From: Flavobacterium aestivum
GTDB taxonomy: Bacteria; Bacteroidota; Bacteroidia; Flavobacteriales; Flavobacteriaceae
Direction of reading: 5' to 3'
Length of the DNA: 64,000 nt
NCBI RefSeq assembly: GCF_026870175.2
Contig: NZ_CP113977.2
Span: 3,100,001 to 3,164,000, forward strand
Both the position numbers and the translations under genes were made by a program. The notes below the pieces were generated by a model that searched no databases, was not told the origin of the DNA, and was given only the letters and a program-made list of their open reading frames with translations. Numbering within the stretch: position 1 is the first letter of the stretch; every line of letters starts with the position of its first letter. Shown here in pieces: positions 8,027-17,434 of the stretch.

Positions 8027-10612
8027 ATGTACACGCTGCCTAAAATCGAACGTTTCAACCAAGACGTTCTCTCTAAATACCATATTTACAACAGTGTATT
8101 TATTACGTTACCATTTGACTCCATTGATAATACAGGTGTTTTGTTGCCAATATTTACAGATGTTTGTGATAGCGGTTTCAAGAGACTAGAAACTCCAAAG
8201 GAAATAGTTGATTTCTTTTCTAAAAAGTACATGCACAGCACTTCAGAAAAGGATAAGATTAATTTAATGTTTCATTTTATCCAATATATCGAACGTCAGA
8301 TAGTTTTATTTGATGCTATTGAAGATGCAGCTTTCCCTATTGTAAATAATATGGAAGGAAGAGGTTCTCTTCGTGATATAAAAGAAAAATCAGATGCCAG
8401 AGATAATAAAGAAGAGTTGATTGAGTTTTTAGAGAGTTTCAATGTTCGTACGGTTCTTACGGCACACCCAACACAATTTTACCCTGGAGCCGTCTTGGGT
8501 ATTATCAATGATTTAACAGAGGCTATCAGGAAAAATGACCTTCAGGATATAAAACAATTGTTAGCGCAGTTAGGGAAAACTCCATTTATTCAAAATGAGA
8601 AACCAAATCCTTATGACGAAGCAGTAAGTTTAATATGGTACTTAGAAAATGTATTTTATAATACTTCCGGAGAAATGGTACATTATCTTCAGAAGAATAT
8701 TTTCAAAGGGAATTCCATTCAAAATCCATTGATTAAACTTGGTTTTTGGCCAGGTGGTGATCGTGATGGAAATCCTTTTGTTACAACAGAAATCACATTA
8801 AAAGTTGCGGAGCGTCTTAGGACTTCAATTTTGAAATGTTATTATATCGAAATTAGAAGTCTAAAAAGAAAGCTAACATTCTCTGGAGTAGATGTTTTGG
8901 TTGCAGAACTTGAACAAAAACTATATCGTTCAGTTTTTTATTCTCGTGGTGAAATCTATATTACATTAGAAGAATTTAAAACGCAATTAAATAAAATTAA
9001 AACAATAATAATCGAGCAACATCAGTCTTTATATTTAGATAAAATTGACGCTTTGCTTATCCGTTTGAATTTATTTGGTTTTCATTTTGCCACTTTAGAC
9101 ATTCGTCAAAACAGTAAAATTCATGATGCCGTTTTTAATGATATTGTAACTTATCATTTAAAATCTGGTTCAGATGTTTTTCCTGCTAATTATTTTAATT
9201 TATCAGAAGAAGAAAAATTTGCAGTTTTATCGAATGCAAAAGGAGATTTGGATTTGAATGATTTTGATAATGAAATGACAAAATCTACACTAGGGTCTAT
9301 TCAAGCCATTAAAACAATTCAAGAGAAAAATGGTGAATTTGGAGCCAATCGTTATATTATCAGTAACAACGAAAGCGCTCTGAATGTGATGGAAACTTTT
9401 GCATTATTCCGCTTGAGTAATTGGGAAAATGCTACTGTAGATATTATTCCGTTATTCGAATCCGTGGATGATTTACATAATGCCCATGTAATCATGGAAA
9501 AATTGTACACCAATCCTGAATATGCGAAACATTTAGAAAACAGAAATAATAAGCAAACTATAATGCTTGGTTTCTCTGATGGCACGAAAGATGGTGGTTA
9601 TTTGATGGCGAATTGGAGTATTTATAAAGCAAAAGAATCGCTTACTGCCATTTCCAGAAAATATGGAATTAATGCAATTTTCTTTGATGGGCGTGGGGGA
9701 CCTCCTGCTCGTGGTGGCGGAAAAACGCATAAATTTTATGCATCACTGGGTCCAAATATCGAAAATAACGAAATTCAAATTACAATTCAGGGACAAACGA
9801 TTAGTTCTAATTTCGGAACCTTAGATTCTTGTCGTTATAATTTAGAAAATCTTTTGAGTGCTGGTGTAGCCAATCAGGTATTCAATAAAGGCCAAAATGA
9901 ATTGTCTGCCAATGAAAAAGAAATTCTAAATCAATTAGCTGATTTAGGATATAATAAATATTTAAGTTTTAAGAATCATCCAAAATTCATTCCGTACTTA
10001 GAACAAATGAGTACTTTGAAATATTATGCGAAAACGAATATCGGAAGCCGTCCTTCAAAAAGAAGTAAATCCGAAACTTTAGATTTTGCAGATTTACGCG
10101 CAATACCTTTTGTGGGTTCTTGGAGTCAGCTAAAACAAAATGTACCGGGATTTTTTGGAGTGGGTTCTGCTTTGAGGCACTTTGAAGATACGGATCAATG
10201 GGATAAAGTTCAGTCATTATATGATGAATCATTATTTTTCAAAACGCTTTTGGAAAACAGTATGATGTCATTGGCAAAATCATTTTTCCCACTGACAGCT
10301 TACATGAGTAAGGATCCTGAATTTGGAGCTTTTTGGCAAATTATTTATGATGAGTTTTTGGAAACCAAAAGATTATTATTAAAAATTGCTGGTCACACTG
10401 AATTAATGGAGAACTATCCTGATGGTAAAGCATCTATTCAGATAAGAGAGCGTATTGTATTGCCTTTGTTGACAATACAACAATATGCACTGTTAAGAAT
10501 TAACGAATTAAACAAAGAAAAAAATCCTGATTTGGAGCTGGTAAAAGTATATGAAAAAATCGTAACACGATCTCTTTTCGGAAATACTAATGCCAGTAGA
10601 AATTCAGCTTAG
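8027..10612 (+). CDS. ppc: Phosphoenolpyruvate carboxylase
   Basis: This enzyme converts PEP and bicarbonate to oxaloacetate, the anaplerotic step feeding the TCA cycle. From the ATG at 8027 the protein has 861 residues. The catalytic His lies in LTAHPTQ (H147). Also visible are FWPGGDRDGNPFVT near 238, FATLDIRQNS near 347, the GFSDGTKDGGY block near 520, the glycine-rich FFDGRGGPPARGGGKTH loop near 555, and QGQTISSNFGT near 590. The C-terminus is SLFGNTNASRNSA, close to the allosteric aspartate-site end of the family. An in-frame start at 7979 would run through the upstream terminator and is rejected. Confidence 0.96.
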   Translation: MYTLPKIERFNQDVLSKYHIYNSVFITLPFDSIDNTGVLLPIFTDVCDSGFKRLETPKEIVDFFSKKYMHSTSEKDKINLMFHFIQYIERQIVLFDAIEDAAFPIVNNMEGRGSLRDIKEKSDARDNKEELIEFLESFNVRTVLTAHPTQFYPGAVLGIINDLTEAIRKNDLQDIKQLLAQLGKTPFIQNEKPNPYDEAVSLIWYLENVFYNTSGEMVHYLQKNIFKGNSIQNPLIKLGFWPGGDRDGNPFVTTEITLKVAERLRTSILKCYYIEIRSLKRKLTFSGVDVLVAELEQKLYRSVFYSRGEIYITLEEFKTQLNKIKTIIIEQHQSLYLDKIDALLIRLNLFGFHFATLDIRQNSKIHDAVFNDIVTYHLKSGSDVFPANYFNLSEEEKFAVLSNAKGDLDLNDFDNEMTKSTLGSIQAIKTIQEKNGEFGANRYIISNNESALNVMETFALFRLSNWENATVDIIPLFESVDDLHNAHVIMEKLYTNPEYAKHLENRNNKQTIMLGFSDGTKDGGYLMANWSIYKAKESLTAISRKYGINAIFFDGRGGPPARGGGKTHKFYASLGPNIENNEIQITIQGQTISSNFGTLDSCRYNLENLLSAGVANQVFNKGQNELSANEKEILNQLADLGYNKYLSFKNHPKFIPYLEQMSTLKYYAKTNIGSRPSKRSKSETLDFADLRAIPFVGSWSQLKQNVPGFFGVGSALRHFEDTDQWDKVQSLYDESLFFKTLLENSMMSLAKSFFPLTAYMSKDPEFGAFWQIIYDEFLETKRLLLKIAGHTELMENYPDGKASIQIRERIVLPLLTIQQYALLRINELNKEKNPDLELVKVYEKIVTRSLFGNTNASRNSA

Positions 10613-10613
10613 T

Positions 10614-11021
10614 ATGAAAACTAAATTCAATCCAAGAAAATATTATTTAACGTTACTAATTTTGAGTATAATTTGGGTTACATTAGGCCCAAATTATTAC
10701 AATAATTATTCCCCTTTTATATTTTTTATATTTGGAGTCCCAATCTTTGGTTATCATTCCTTTAGCAGTGTGACATCATTTAGTAGTCAATTAAAAGTTA
10801 AAGAGCCAGAATTATTTAGGATAAACAAAATCGATTATGGTAATTCCAAAGATGAAATGATAAATGGAATGAATTTATTTAATAATCCAGATTTTGAAAA
10901 ACTAACGGATAAAGAATTAGTATATAGTTTTAGGAACTCAAAATCCTGCTATAATTATACGATATTGTCTTTTTTCTCAATTATAATCATTGCAATAATG
11001 TCGATTTATATTAAATATTAG
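10614..11021 (+). CDS. Small membrane protein, unknown function
   Basis: Starting at the ATG at 10614, two bases after the ppc stop, this 135-residue protein has two N-terminal hydrophobic segments (about 12-27 and 35-52) and one C-terminal (about 110-130), with a cytoplasmic-looking middle rich in Lys and Asn. I do not recognise the family. Its close coupling to ppc suggests co-transcription, but this may be passive. An upstream in-frame ATG at 10590 inside ppc is less likely. Confidence 0.55.
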   Translation: MKTKFNPRKYYLTLLILSIIWVTLGPNYYNNYSPFIFFIFGVPIFGYHSFSSVTSFSSQLKVKEPELFRINKIDYGNSKDEMINGMNLFNNPDFEKLTDKELVYSFRNSKSCYNYTILSFFSIIIIAIMSIYIKY

Positions 11022-11052
11022 AATAAATATCAAATTAAACAAACCAACAAAA

Positions 11053-11568
11053 ATGAACTCAAACCAATTACCCGTAAATGAATATTCAGGTCATTTTGCG
11101 ACTTACATTCAAGCTGCTTCAAATGTTGAATTAATTGAAGAATTAGAAATCTCTTTACACGATTTCATCAAATTTGTTCAAAATATTCCTTTAGACAAAT
11201 TTGATTATCGATATGCCGAAGGAAAATGGACTATAAAAGATATTATTCAGCATATTATTGATACAGAAAGAATTTTCAGTTACCGAGCGTTGAGAATTTC
11301 CAGAAATGACAAAACTCCTTTACCAGGTTTTGAAGAAAATGATTATGTAGATAACACTAATGCTAACGGAAGAAGTATTCAAGATTTGTTAACTGAATTT
11401 TCTGCAGTAAGACAATCAACTTTATTGCTGTATAAAAGTTTATCTGATGAACAGTTAAAAAGATTAGGAATTGCTTCTAATAATGAAATTTCGGTTCGTG
11501 CTTTAGGTTTTGTTACTATCGGTCATCAAAAGCACCATCAAAAAATTTTCCAAGAAAGATATTTATAG
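11053..11568 (+). CDS. DinB/YfiT-like four-helix metal-binding protein
   Basis: This 171-residue protein has the DinB superfamily pattern of three spaced histidines: IIQHIIDTERIF near residue 57, and GHQKHHQKIF at the C-terminus. Family members bind a divalent metal in a four-helix bundle and are often thiol-dependent transferases or hydrolases, though most are uncharacterised. No signal peptide is seen. It ends 1 bp before the convergent glycosylase gene, so the two transcripts overlap. No further substrate clue is visible. Confidence 0.85.
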   Translation: MNSNQLPVNEYSGHFATYIQAASNVELIEELEISLHDFIKFVQNIPLDKFDYRYAEGKWTIKDIIQHIIDTERIFSYRALRISRNDKTPLPGFEENDYVDNTNANGRSIQDLLTEFSAVRQSTLLLYKSLSDEQLKRLGIASNNEISVRALGFVTIGHQKHHQKIFQERYL

Positions 11569-11569
11569 A

Positions 11570-12049
11570 TTATTTGAAACAAGCTGACCAAATTTTCAAT
11601 TTATTCTCAAAAGTCATAGTATTAGCAGGACTAGTCGAAGGCATTACATAATACGTGATGCCTTCAATCTGTCCAAATCTTTTATAAAAAAAGGCATGGC
11701 TCTGTTTACCATTAAATATAATTTTGGTAATAGACGGAAATTCTCTGAATAAGGATTCAAAATCATTTTCTTTTTGATTCTTGATATGGATGTCCAAACT
11801 TCCTTTTCTTTCACAATTTTCTAAAACATCCCATAGACCAATTTTATTGGATAAAAGGAATTGAACTTTTTCTTCAAAAACTTCAGCAATTGGTGATGTA
11901 TCAAATAGGGCATACATAATTTTCCAAAAATGATTTCTCGGGTTTGCATAATATTCCTGTTTGGTAAGTGATACTGAACCAGGCATAGTTCCCAAAATCA
12001 ATACTTCGGTATTTGAATTTATAAAGTAAGGAAATGAATATATCGTCAT
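11570..12049 (-). CDS. DNA-deoxyinosine glycosylase (UDG superfamily)
   Basis: This 159-residue protein belongs to the uracil-DNA glycosylase superfamily group that removes hypoxanthine. It has the first active-site motif LGTMPGSVSL near residue 18 and NPRNHFWKIMYALF near 36. The second motif region is IFNGKQSHAFFYKRF, then MPSTSPAN near 139. It probably initiates base excision repair of deaminated adenine. It lies 3 bp after recQ on the same strand, forming a DNA-repair pair. Confidence 0.85.
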   Translation of the reverse strand: MTIYSFPYFINSNTEVLILGTMPGSVSLTKQEYYANPRNHFWKIMYALFDTSPIAEVFEEKVQFLLSNKIGLWDVLENCERKGSLDIHIKNQKENDFESLFREFPSITKIIFNGKQSHAFFYKRFGQIEGITYYVMPSTSPANTMTFENKLKIWSACFK

Positions 12050-12052
12050 AAA

Positions 12053-14164
12053 TTAAAGTGTTGCATTTTCTTTTTCAATCAAAGCTAAACCAATTCTGAT
12101 TTTATCATAAGCAATCTGTTCTTCAAAATATTCAAAATAGGGTTTTAACGCATTAGGTGATTCTAATTTAATTTTGGCTTCGGCAATTTTTGAAATTTCT
12201 GCTTCAGTAATATAGACACTCAAGTCAATCGGATGTCCATCAACATATAGTTTCGCCAAATGTGAAGTTATAGTTGTCACTCCCAATTTTCTTTTTGCGG
12301 CTATTTCTTCAACAGTTAGTCCGCTTTGAAATAATTCTAAAGTTTCTTTATAAGTACTTCCTTCTTTTTTCTTCCGAACTACTTTATTTTTTTGAAACTC
12401 TATAATTGCCTTGATAAATGAATCGCCGTATTTTTCAAGTTTAGCTTTTCCAACACCATCAATCGCGATGAACTCTTCATCACTCATCGGTCTTTGAATT
12501 TCCATTTGTTTCAAAGTCGCATCATTAAAAATGACATAAGCAGGAACTTCTTCTTCTTTTGCTAATTCTGCTCTAAGCTTTCTAAGAATTTCAAAAAGGG
12601 AATTAGTTGTGGTTTTACTTCTTACTTGACTTACTTCTGATTTTTCAGCATTAAATTTTGGCACGGTCGTTAATTGAACTTTTTCACCTTCAAATAATAC
12701 TTTTTTTGCTAAAGAGGTTAATTTAATTTTGTTTTGCTGGTGAAAAGCAATCTCACAGTATCCCAAATTAGTTAGTTGAATGATATACTGATTCCAATCA
12801 TGCCAAGATATATCTGACCCTACATTATACGTTTTTAAATTTTGATACCCTTTGTCATAAATTGAAGCATTTTTTGAGCCTCTCAAAAAATCAACAATTA
12901 CTGGCAGTGCCTCAGATTCCTGTAAACGAATCACAGCTGATAGGGCTTTTTGGGCAATGATTGTTCCATCAAAAAAAGCGGGTGGATTTTTGCAAATATC
13001 ACAATTGCCACAATTTTCAGTAATCAATTCTCCAAAATAGGAAAGCAAAATTTTTCTGCGACAACTTAAGGCATCAGCATATTGTTTCATTCTTTCCAGT
13101 TTAGCCAGTTGTACCTCGGCATTCAAACCTACAGATGCAAATTTTTGCAATTGAACAACATCACCATAACTTTCGAACAAAACCGTTTCTGATGGTAAAC
13201 CATCACGACCGGCACGACCAATTTCTTGATAATAGCCTTCTATGTTTTTAGGCAAATTATAATGAATTACCCAGCGTACATTCGATTTATCGATTCCCAT
13301 CCCAAAAGCAATCGTGGCGCAAACTACCTGACAATCATCATTTATAAATTCATCTTGCGTTTTCGATCTAACTTTATTGTCTAGACCAGCATGATAGGCT
13401 TTTGCTTTTATTCCGATTTTTTGCAATTTTTCTGCTAGCTCTTCAGTTGTTTTACGACTTAAACAATAAACTATTCCACACTCATTGGGTTTATCTTTTA
13501 TAAAATCAATTATTTGTTTTACTCGGTCTAAAGCCGGTCTTACTTCCAGGCTCAAATTTTTCCTGTCAAATGAAGCAACAAATGTTTTAGGATTTACCAA
13601 ATTCAATTGATCACTTATGTCTGTACGTGTTGCTTTGTCGGCAGTTGCTGTCAAAGCTAAGATTGGAGTAGAGGGGAAGCGATTTTTTAGATATCCCAAA
13701 TTCGTATATGCCGGTCTAAAATCATGCCCCCAAGCCGAAATACAATGTGCTTCATCAATAGCAATCAGGCTAACAGTTATTTGACTAAAAGCATTTTCAA
13801 GATAGGACAAACTCTCCGGAGCTACATAAACAAGTTTGACTTTATTTTCTATTAAGTTCTGAATGTGCAATTGTTGCTCCTCATCAGATTGGGAGCTATT
13901 GATATAACAAGCGGGAATTCCGTTGGCTTTTAAGCTATCAACCTGATCTTTCATCAAAGCGATTAGTGGCGAAATCACAATTGTTATTCCTGATAAGACT
14001 AATGCCGGAAGCTGAAAACATATTGATTTTCCTCCTCCAGTTGGCATGATGGCCAAGGTGTCTTGCCCAGCAAGTATACAATTTATAATATCTTCCTGAT
14101 TGGGTCTAAATTTTTCAAACCCAAAATTTTCTTTTAGTTTGGCATGTAGAATTTCGGTGGTCAT
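12053..14164 (-). CDS. recQ: ATP-dependent DNA helicase RecQ
   Basis: RecQ unwinds DNA 3' to 5' in recombination and repair. The 703-residue protein shows Walker A IMPTGGGKSICFQ (K46), the DEAH box AIDEAHCISAWGHDFRP near 135, helicase motif VI near 316 (YYQEIGRAGRDG), and the four-cysteine RecQ zinc site (CRRKILLSYFGE ... CGNCDICKNPP) near 370-390. A winged-helix RQC region and an HRDC domain near 525-595 follow, with an extra C-terminal helical HTH-like region (GLTVEEIAAKRKLGVTTI). The length is normal. It forms an operon with the downstream glycosylase. Confidence 0.95.
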   Translation of the reverse strand: MTTEILHAKLKENFGFEKFRPNQEDIINCILAGQDTLAIMPTGGGKSICFQLPALVLSGITIVISPLIALMKDQVDSLKANGIPACYINSSQSDEEQQLHIQNLIENKVKLVYVAPESLSYLENAFSQITVSLIAIDEAHCISAWGHDFRPAYTNLGYLKNRFPSTPILALTATADKATRTDISDQLNLVNPKTFVASFDRKNLSLEVRPALDRVKQIIDFIKDKPNECGIVYCLSRKTTEELAEKLQKIGIKAKAYHAGLDNKVRSKTQDEFINDDCQVVCATIAFGMGIDKSNVRWVIHYNLPKNIEGYYQEIGRAGRDGLPSETVLFESYGDVVQLQKFASVGLNAEVQLAKLERMKQYADALSCRRKILLSYFGELITENCGNCDICKNPPAFFDGTIIAQKALSAVIRLQESEALPVIVDFLRGSKNASIYDKGYQNLKTYNVGSDISWHDWNQYIIQLTNLGYCEIAFHQQNKIKLTSLAKKVLFEGEKVQLTTVPKFNAEKSEVSQVRSKTTTNSLFEILRKLRAELAKEEEVPAYVIFNDATLKQMEIQRPMSDEEFIAIDGVGKAKLEKYGDSFIKAIIEFQKNKVVRKKKEGSTYKETLELFQSGLTVEEIAAKRKLGVTTITSHLAKLYVDGHPIDLSVYITEAEISKIAEAKIKLESPNALKPYFEYFEEQIAYDKIRIGLALIEKENATL

Positions 14165-14199
14165 TTTGGCGTATATTTTATTTAATAAATCTAATAAAA

Positions 14200-14225
14200 A
14201 AAGGAACCCAAATTTGAGTTCCTTT
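14200..14225 (-). terminator. Terminator after the polyaspartate-protein gene
   Basis: An imperfect palindrome around AAAGGAACCCAAATTTG lies 23 bp past the stop of the gene ending at 14249. On the minus strand it is followed by a T-rich run, as expected for a rho-independent terminator. Confidence 0.7.
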
Positions 14226-14248
14226 AATTATATCATTAAGAAGGATGA

Positions 14249-14653
14249 TTAGTCTTCATCATCTTCGTCATCGTCATCAGCAATGTCACTTTTATCAGAA
14301 TCATCATCATCGTCATCATCGTCACCATCAACATCTGGTTTGTCTAGATTATCGTCATCGTCGTCATCGTCGTCAGCATCATCAACATCTAGTTCAAGAC
14401 CGCTTATTGGTTCAACTACATCATCAATTTCATCATCATCATCGTAATTTCCAATTCTATCAGCTAGTTTTGTACTTACTTTTACTAAATATATGGTGTC
14501 TTCTGTTCTAACTTCAACAGCTTCGATTAATTCGTTTTTGGCATTTCTAAATCGTATGATATCTGAATCATCATAACCATCAGGAAATTTTTCGATCAAA
14601 AGATTTAAAATTTCGTTGGTCAGTTTTGCGTAATCAACTATTACTCTTTTCAT
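14249..14653 (-). CDS. Small protein with polyaspartate C-terminal tail
   Basis: This 134-residue protein has a globular N-terminal half (residues 1-70: helix, then strands with VRTEDTIYLVKVSTKLADRIG) and a C-terminal half that is almost all Asp with a few Ser, Lys and Pro. The function is not known to me. Acidic tails of this type can mimic DNA or bind basic proteins or calcium. Similar proteins appear in Flavobacteriaceae next to the deoxyhypusine-synthase-like gene, which lies 9 bp upstream here, so co-expression is likely. The opposite-strand His-rich frame is only the complement of the GAT/GAC repeats. Confidence 0.75.
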   Translation of the reverse strand: MKRVIVDYAKLTNEILNLLIEKFPDGYDDSDIIRFRNAKNELIEAVEVRTEDTIYLVKVSTKLADRIGNYDDDDEIDDVVEPISGLELDVDDADDDDDDDDNLDKPDVDGDDDDDDDDSDKSDIADDDDEDDED

Positions 14654-14662
14654 AAATAATTA

Positions 14663-15634
14663 TTATAAATCTAACAAATAAGCGAAAATTAATGGAGCTA
14701 CAATTGTAGCGTCAGACTCAATAATGAACTTTGGTGTATTTATATCTAATTTACCCCAAGTAATTTTTTCATTAGGAACAGCTCCTGAATATGAACCATA
14801 ACTGGTTGTTGAATCTGAAATTTGGCAGAAATAACTCCAGAACGGAACATCATGCATTTCCATATCTTGATACAACATTGGTACAACGCATATTGGGAAA
14901 TCTCCAGCAATACCACCACCAATTTGGAAGAATCCAACACCATTAGAACTATTTTTCGTATACCAATCAGACAAGAAAGTCATGTATTCTATACCTGATT
15001 TCATGGTAGAAGCTTTCAATTCTCCTTTTATAACATAAGATGCAAAAATATTACCCATAGTACTATCTTCCCATCCTGGTACAATAATAGGTAAATTTTT
15101 CTCAGCAGCAGCATACATCCAGCTATCTTTTAAGTCAATTTCATAATATTCTTCTAACACACCTGAAAGTAGCATTTTATACATGAACTCATGAGGGAAA
15201 TATCTTTCTCCATTATCATCAGCATCTTTCCAAATTTTGTAAATGTGTTTTTGAAGACGACGAAATGCTTCGTGCTCCGGTATACAAGTATCTGTTACTC
15301 TGTTTAAACCTCTTTCTAACAAATCCCATTCGTCTTGTGGAGTCAAATCTCTGTAATTTGGAACTCTTTCGTAATGTGAATGTGCTACTAAATTCATTAT
15401 ATCTTCTTCAAGATTGGCTCCTGTACAAGAAATAATCTGAACTTTATCTTGGCGAATTATTTCGGCAAAAATCTTTCCAATTTCGGCGGTACTCATAGCA
15501 CCAGCCATAGTTACCATCATTTTTGCACCATTGGCTAATTGCTGTTCATATGCTTTTGCAGCGTCAACTAAAGATGCAGAATTGAAATGCAGATAATGCT
15601 TCTCAATAAACTGACTGATTGGTCCTTTACTCAT
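14663..15634 (-). CDS. Deoxyhypusine synthase-like enzyme, probable homospermidine synthase
   Basis: This 323-residue protein is a member of the NAD-dependent deoxyhypusine synthase family. The catalytic lysine of eukaryotic DHS, in the motif SWGK, is conserved here as TWGK (K295), followed by the DATIVAPLIFA helix. Nucleotide-loop features include MVTMAGAMSTAEIG near 40 and SCTGANLEED near 69. Bacteria lack eIF5A, so the acceptor must differ. DHS relatives in bacteria make homospermidine by aminobutyl transfer, and homospermidine is a major polyamine of Flavobacteriaceae. The neighbouring arginine decarboxylase supports a polyamine role. Exact product is inference. Confidence 0.85.
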   Translation of the reverse strand: MSKGPISQFIEKHYLHFNSASLVDAAKAYEQQLANGAKMMVTMAGAMSTAEIGKIFAEIIRQDKVQIISCTGANLEEDIMNLVAHSHYERVPNYRDLTPQDEWDLLERGLNRVTDTCIPEHEAFRRLQKHIYKIWKDADDNGERYFPHEFMYKMLLSGVLEEYYEIDLKDSWMYAAAEKNLPIIVPGWEDSTMGNIFASYVIKGELKASTMKSGIEYMTFLSDWYTKNSSNGVGFFQIGGGIAGDFPICVVPMLYQDMEMHDVPFWSYFCQISDSTTSYGSYSGAVPNEKITWGKLDINTPKFIIESDATIVAPLIFAYLLDL

Positions 15635-15746
15635 TTTCTTTAACGTTTATTTTATTTAATGTTTAAAAGGTTTTTTGAGATTCGTATTTACAAATAAAAG
15701 AAATTTATAAATACGAATTTTCTTAAATAACATTTTTTTTTATTAA

Positions 15747-17144
15747 TTATTTATTATAACCTAATATTTTTAGTACATCCTCAGCGGTTTGTTGTTCTGA
15801 GAATACTTCGGTGGCAAGTATGCCATTTTCGTCTCTGTCAATTAAAATATGCTTGGGCTGTGGTATCAAACAGTGATGTAAACCTCCATATCCGCCTATA
15901 GTTTCCTGATAAGCTCCTGTATTGAAAAAACCAAGATATAATGGCTTTTCTTTATTGTATTTAGGCAGGTAAATAGCATTCATATTTTGCTCTGAATTGT
16001 AATAATCATCACTATCACAAGTCATTCCGCCTAATAAAACCCTTTCATAAGTATCATTCCATCTATTGATTGCCAACATGATGAAACGCTTGTTTATAGC
16101 CCAAGTGTCTGGCAATGTGGTTATGAAAGATGAATCGATCATATTCCATTTTTCTCTGTCATTTTGTTGTTTTTGATACAACACCTGATAGATCGCACCT
16201 CCACTTTCTCCAACTGTAAATGAACCAAATTCTGTAAAGATATTAGGCACATCAACTTCGGCTTCGTCGCAGGCAATTTTAATCTGATTGATAATTTCAT
16301 CAATCATGTATTGGTAATCGTATTCAAATGCCAATGAATTCTTGATAGGGAAGCCTCCACCAATATTCAATCCATCAAGGGTAGGGCACTCTTTTTTCAA
16401 AGCAACATATACCTTGATACATTTTACAAGCTCATTCCAGTAATAAGCATTGTCATTGATTCCGGTATTAATAAAAAAGTGCAACATTTTCAGTTCCAGT
16501 TTTTTATTCTCTTTTATTTCTTTTTTATAAAAAGGTACAATGTTTTTGTATCCAATTCCTAATCTTGAAGTATAAAATTCAAATTTAGGTTCTTCTTCGG
16601 CAGCAATTCGAATCCCGATTTTGAATTTTCCTTTGATTTGCCCTTGCAACAAATCCAATTCCTCATAATTATCAATAATAGGAATGGTGTTTTTATGGCC
16701 ATTGTTTATTAATCTCGCAATATTGTCAATGTATTGATCTCTTTTGAAACCATTACAGATAATATAGGTACTCTTATTAATTTTACCTTTTTCTAATAAA
16801 TTTTCAACAATATTAATGTCAAAAGCTGAAGAAGTTTCAATATGAATGTTATTCTTGAAAGCTTCATTCATAATGTATTCAAAATGAGAGCTTTTTGTGC
16901 AATAACAGTAGTAGTATTTAGCCTCATATTTATTCTTTTCCATCGATTTACGAAACCATCCTTTGGCTTTGTTGATGTTATTTGAAATTTGAGGTAAATA
17001 GGTAAATTTTAAAGGTGTTCCGTAAGTTTCTACCAATTTCATCAAATCTATATTGTGAAACTGAAGATTGTCTTTGTTTAATTTAAATTCCTCTTGTGGA
17101 AAGTAGTAAGTTTGATTTATTAAATCAGAATATTTTGTATTCAT
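15747..17144 (-). CDS. speA: Arginine decarboxylase, PLP fold III (biosynthetic)
   Basis: This 465-residue protein is a fold-III (alanine-racemase-like) decarboxylase. YYCYCTKSSHF near residue 77 is the PLP-lysine strand region with Lys at the expected place. GLNIGGGFPI near 250 is the phosphate-binding glycine loop, and LLGGMTCDSDDY near 370 holds the CDSDD-type motif contributed across the dimer. It is shorter than E. coli SpeA and fits the compact Bacteroidota type. The product, agmatine, would feed putrescine and homospermidine. The gene lies 112 bp upstream of the deoxyhypusine-synthase-like gene on the same strand. No agmatinase is present in the window. Confidence 0.85.
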   Translation of the reverse strand: MNTKYSDLINQTYYFPQEEFKLNKDNLQFHNIDLMKLVETYGTPLKFTYLPQISNNINKAKGWFRKSMEKNKYEAKYYYCYCTKSSHFEYIMNEAFKNNIHIETSSAFDINIVENLLEKGKINKSTYIICNGFKRDQYIDNIARLINNGHKNTIPIIDNYEELDLLQGQIKGKFKIGIRIAAEEEPKFEFYTSRLGIGYKNIVPFYKKEIKENKKLELKMLHFFINTGINDNAYYWNELVKCIKVYVALKKECPTLDGLNIGGGFPIKNSLAFEYDYQYMIDEIINQIKIACDEAEVDVPNIFTEFGSFTVGESGGAIYQVLYQKQQNDREKWNMIDSSFITTLPDTWAINKRFIMLAINRWNDTYERVLLGGMTCDSDDYYNSEQNMNAIYLPKYNKEKPLYLGFFNTGAYQETIGGYGGLHHCLIPQPKHILIDRDENGILATEVFSEQQTAEDVLKILGYNK

Positions 17145-17434
17145 CTGTAGTATGAGTTTTATATTAATTTTATTTTAAAATAGAATTAACATAAAAATCA
17201 AACCCTAATGTTTGCGTATATAATTTGTAGCTTCTCGTAATCGGCTTTGAAGTATTGAAAAACATCAAAACTAAAATTTCCTTTTATCCCATAAAAACGC
17301 TTCAATAGCCTTAAAAAAGATCTATTGTTGCCGCTTTTTTTGGCAGAAAAATTAGTGCTATTTTGATTCTTATTCATCGGGGCAAATGTAAAAAATAATA
17401 TAGACGTAATGCAATGCTTTTTATTAAAAAAAAA

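Noticed and set aside
14245..14511. Histidine-rich 88-aa plus-strand frame
   Set aside because: It is the reverse complement of the Asp-codon repeats in the polyaspartate gene, with no independent evidence of coding.
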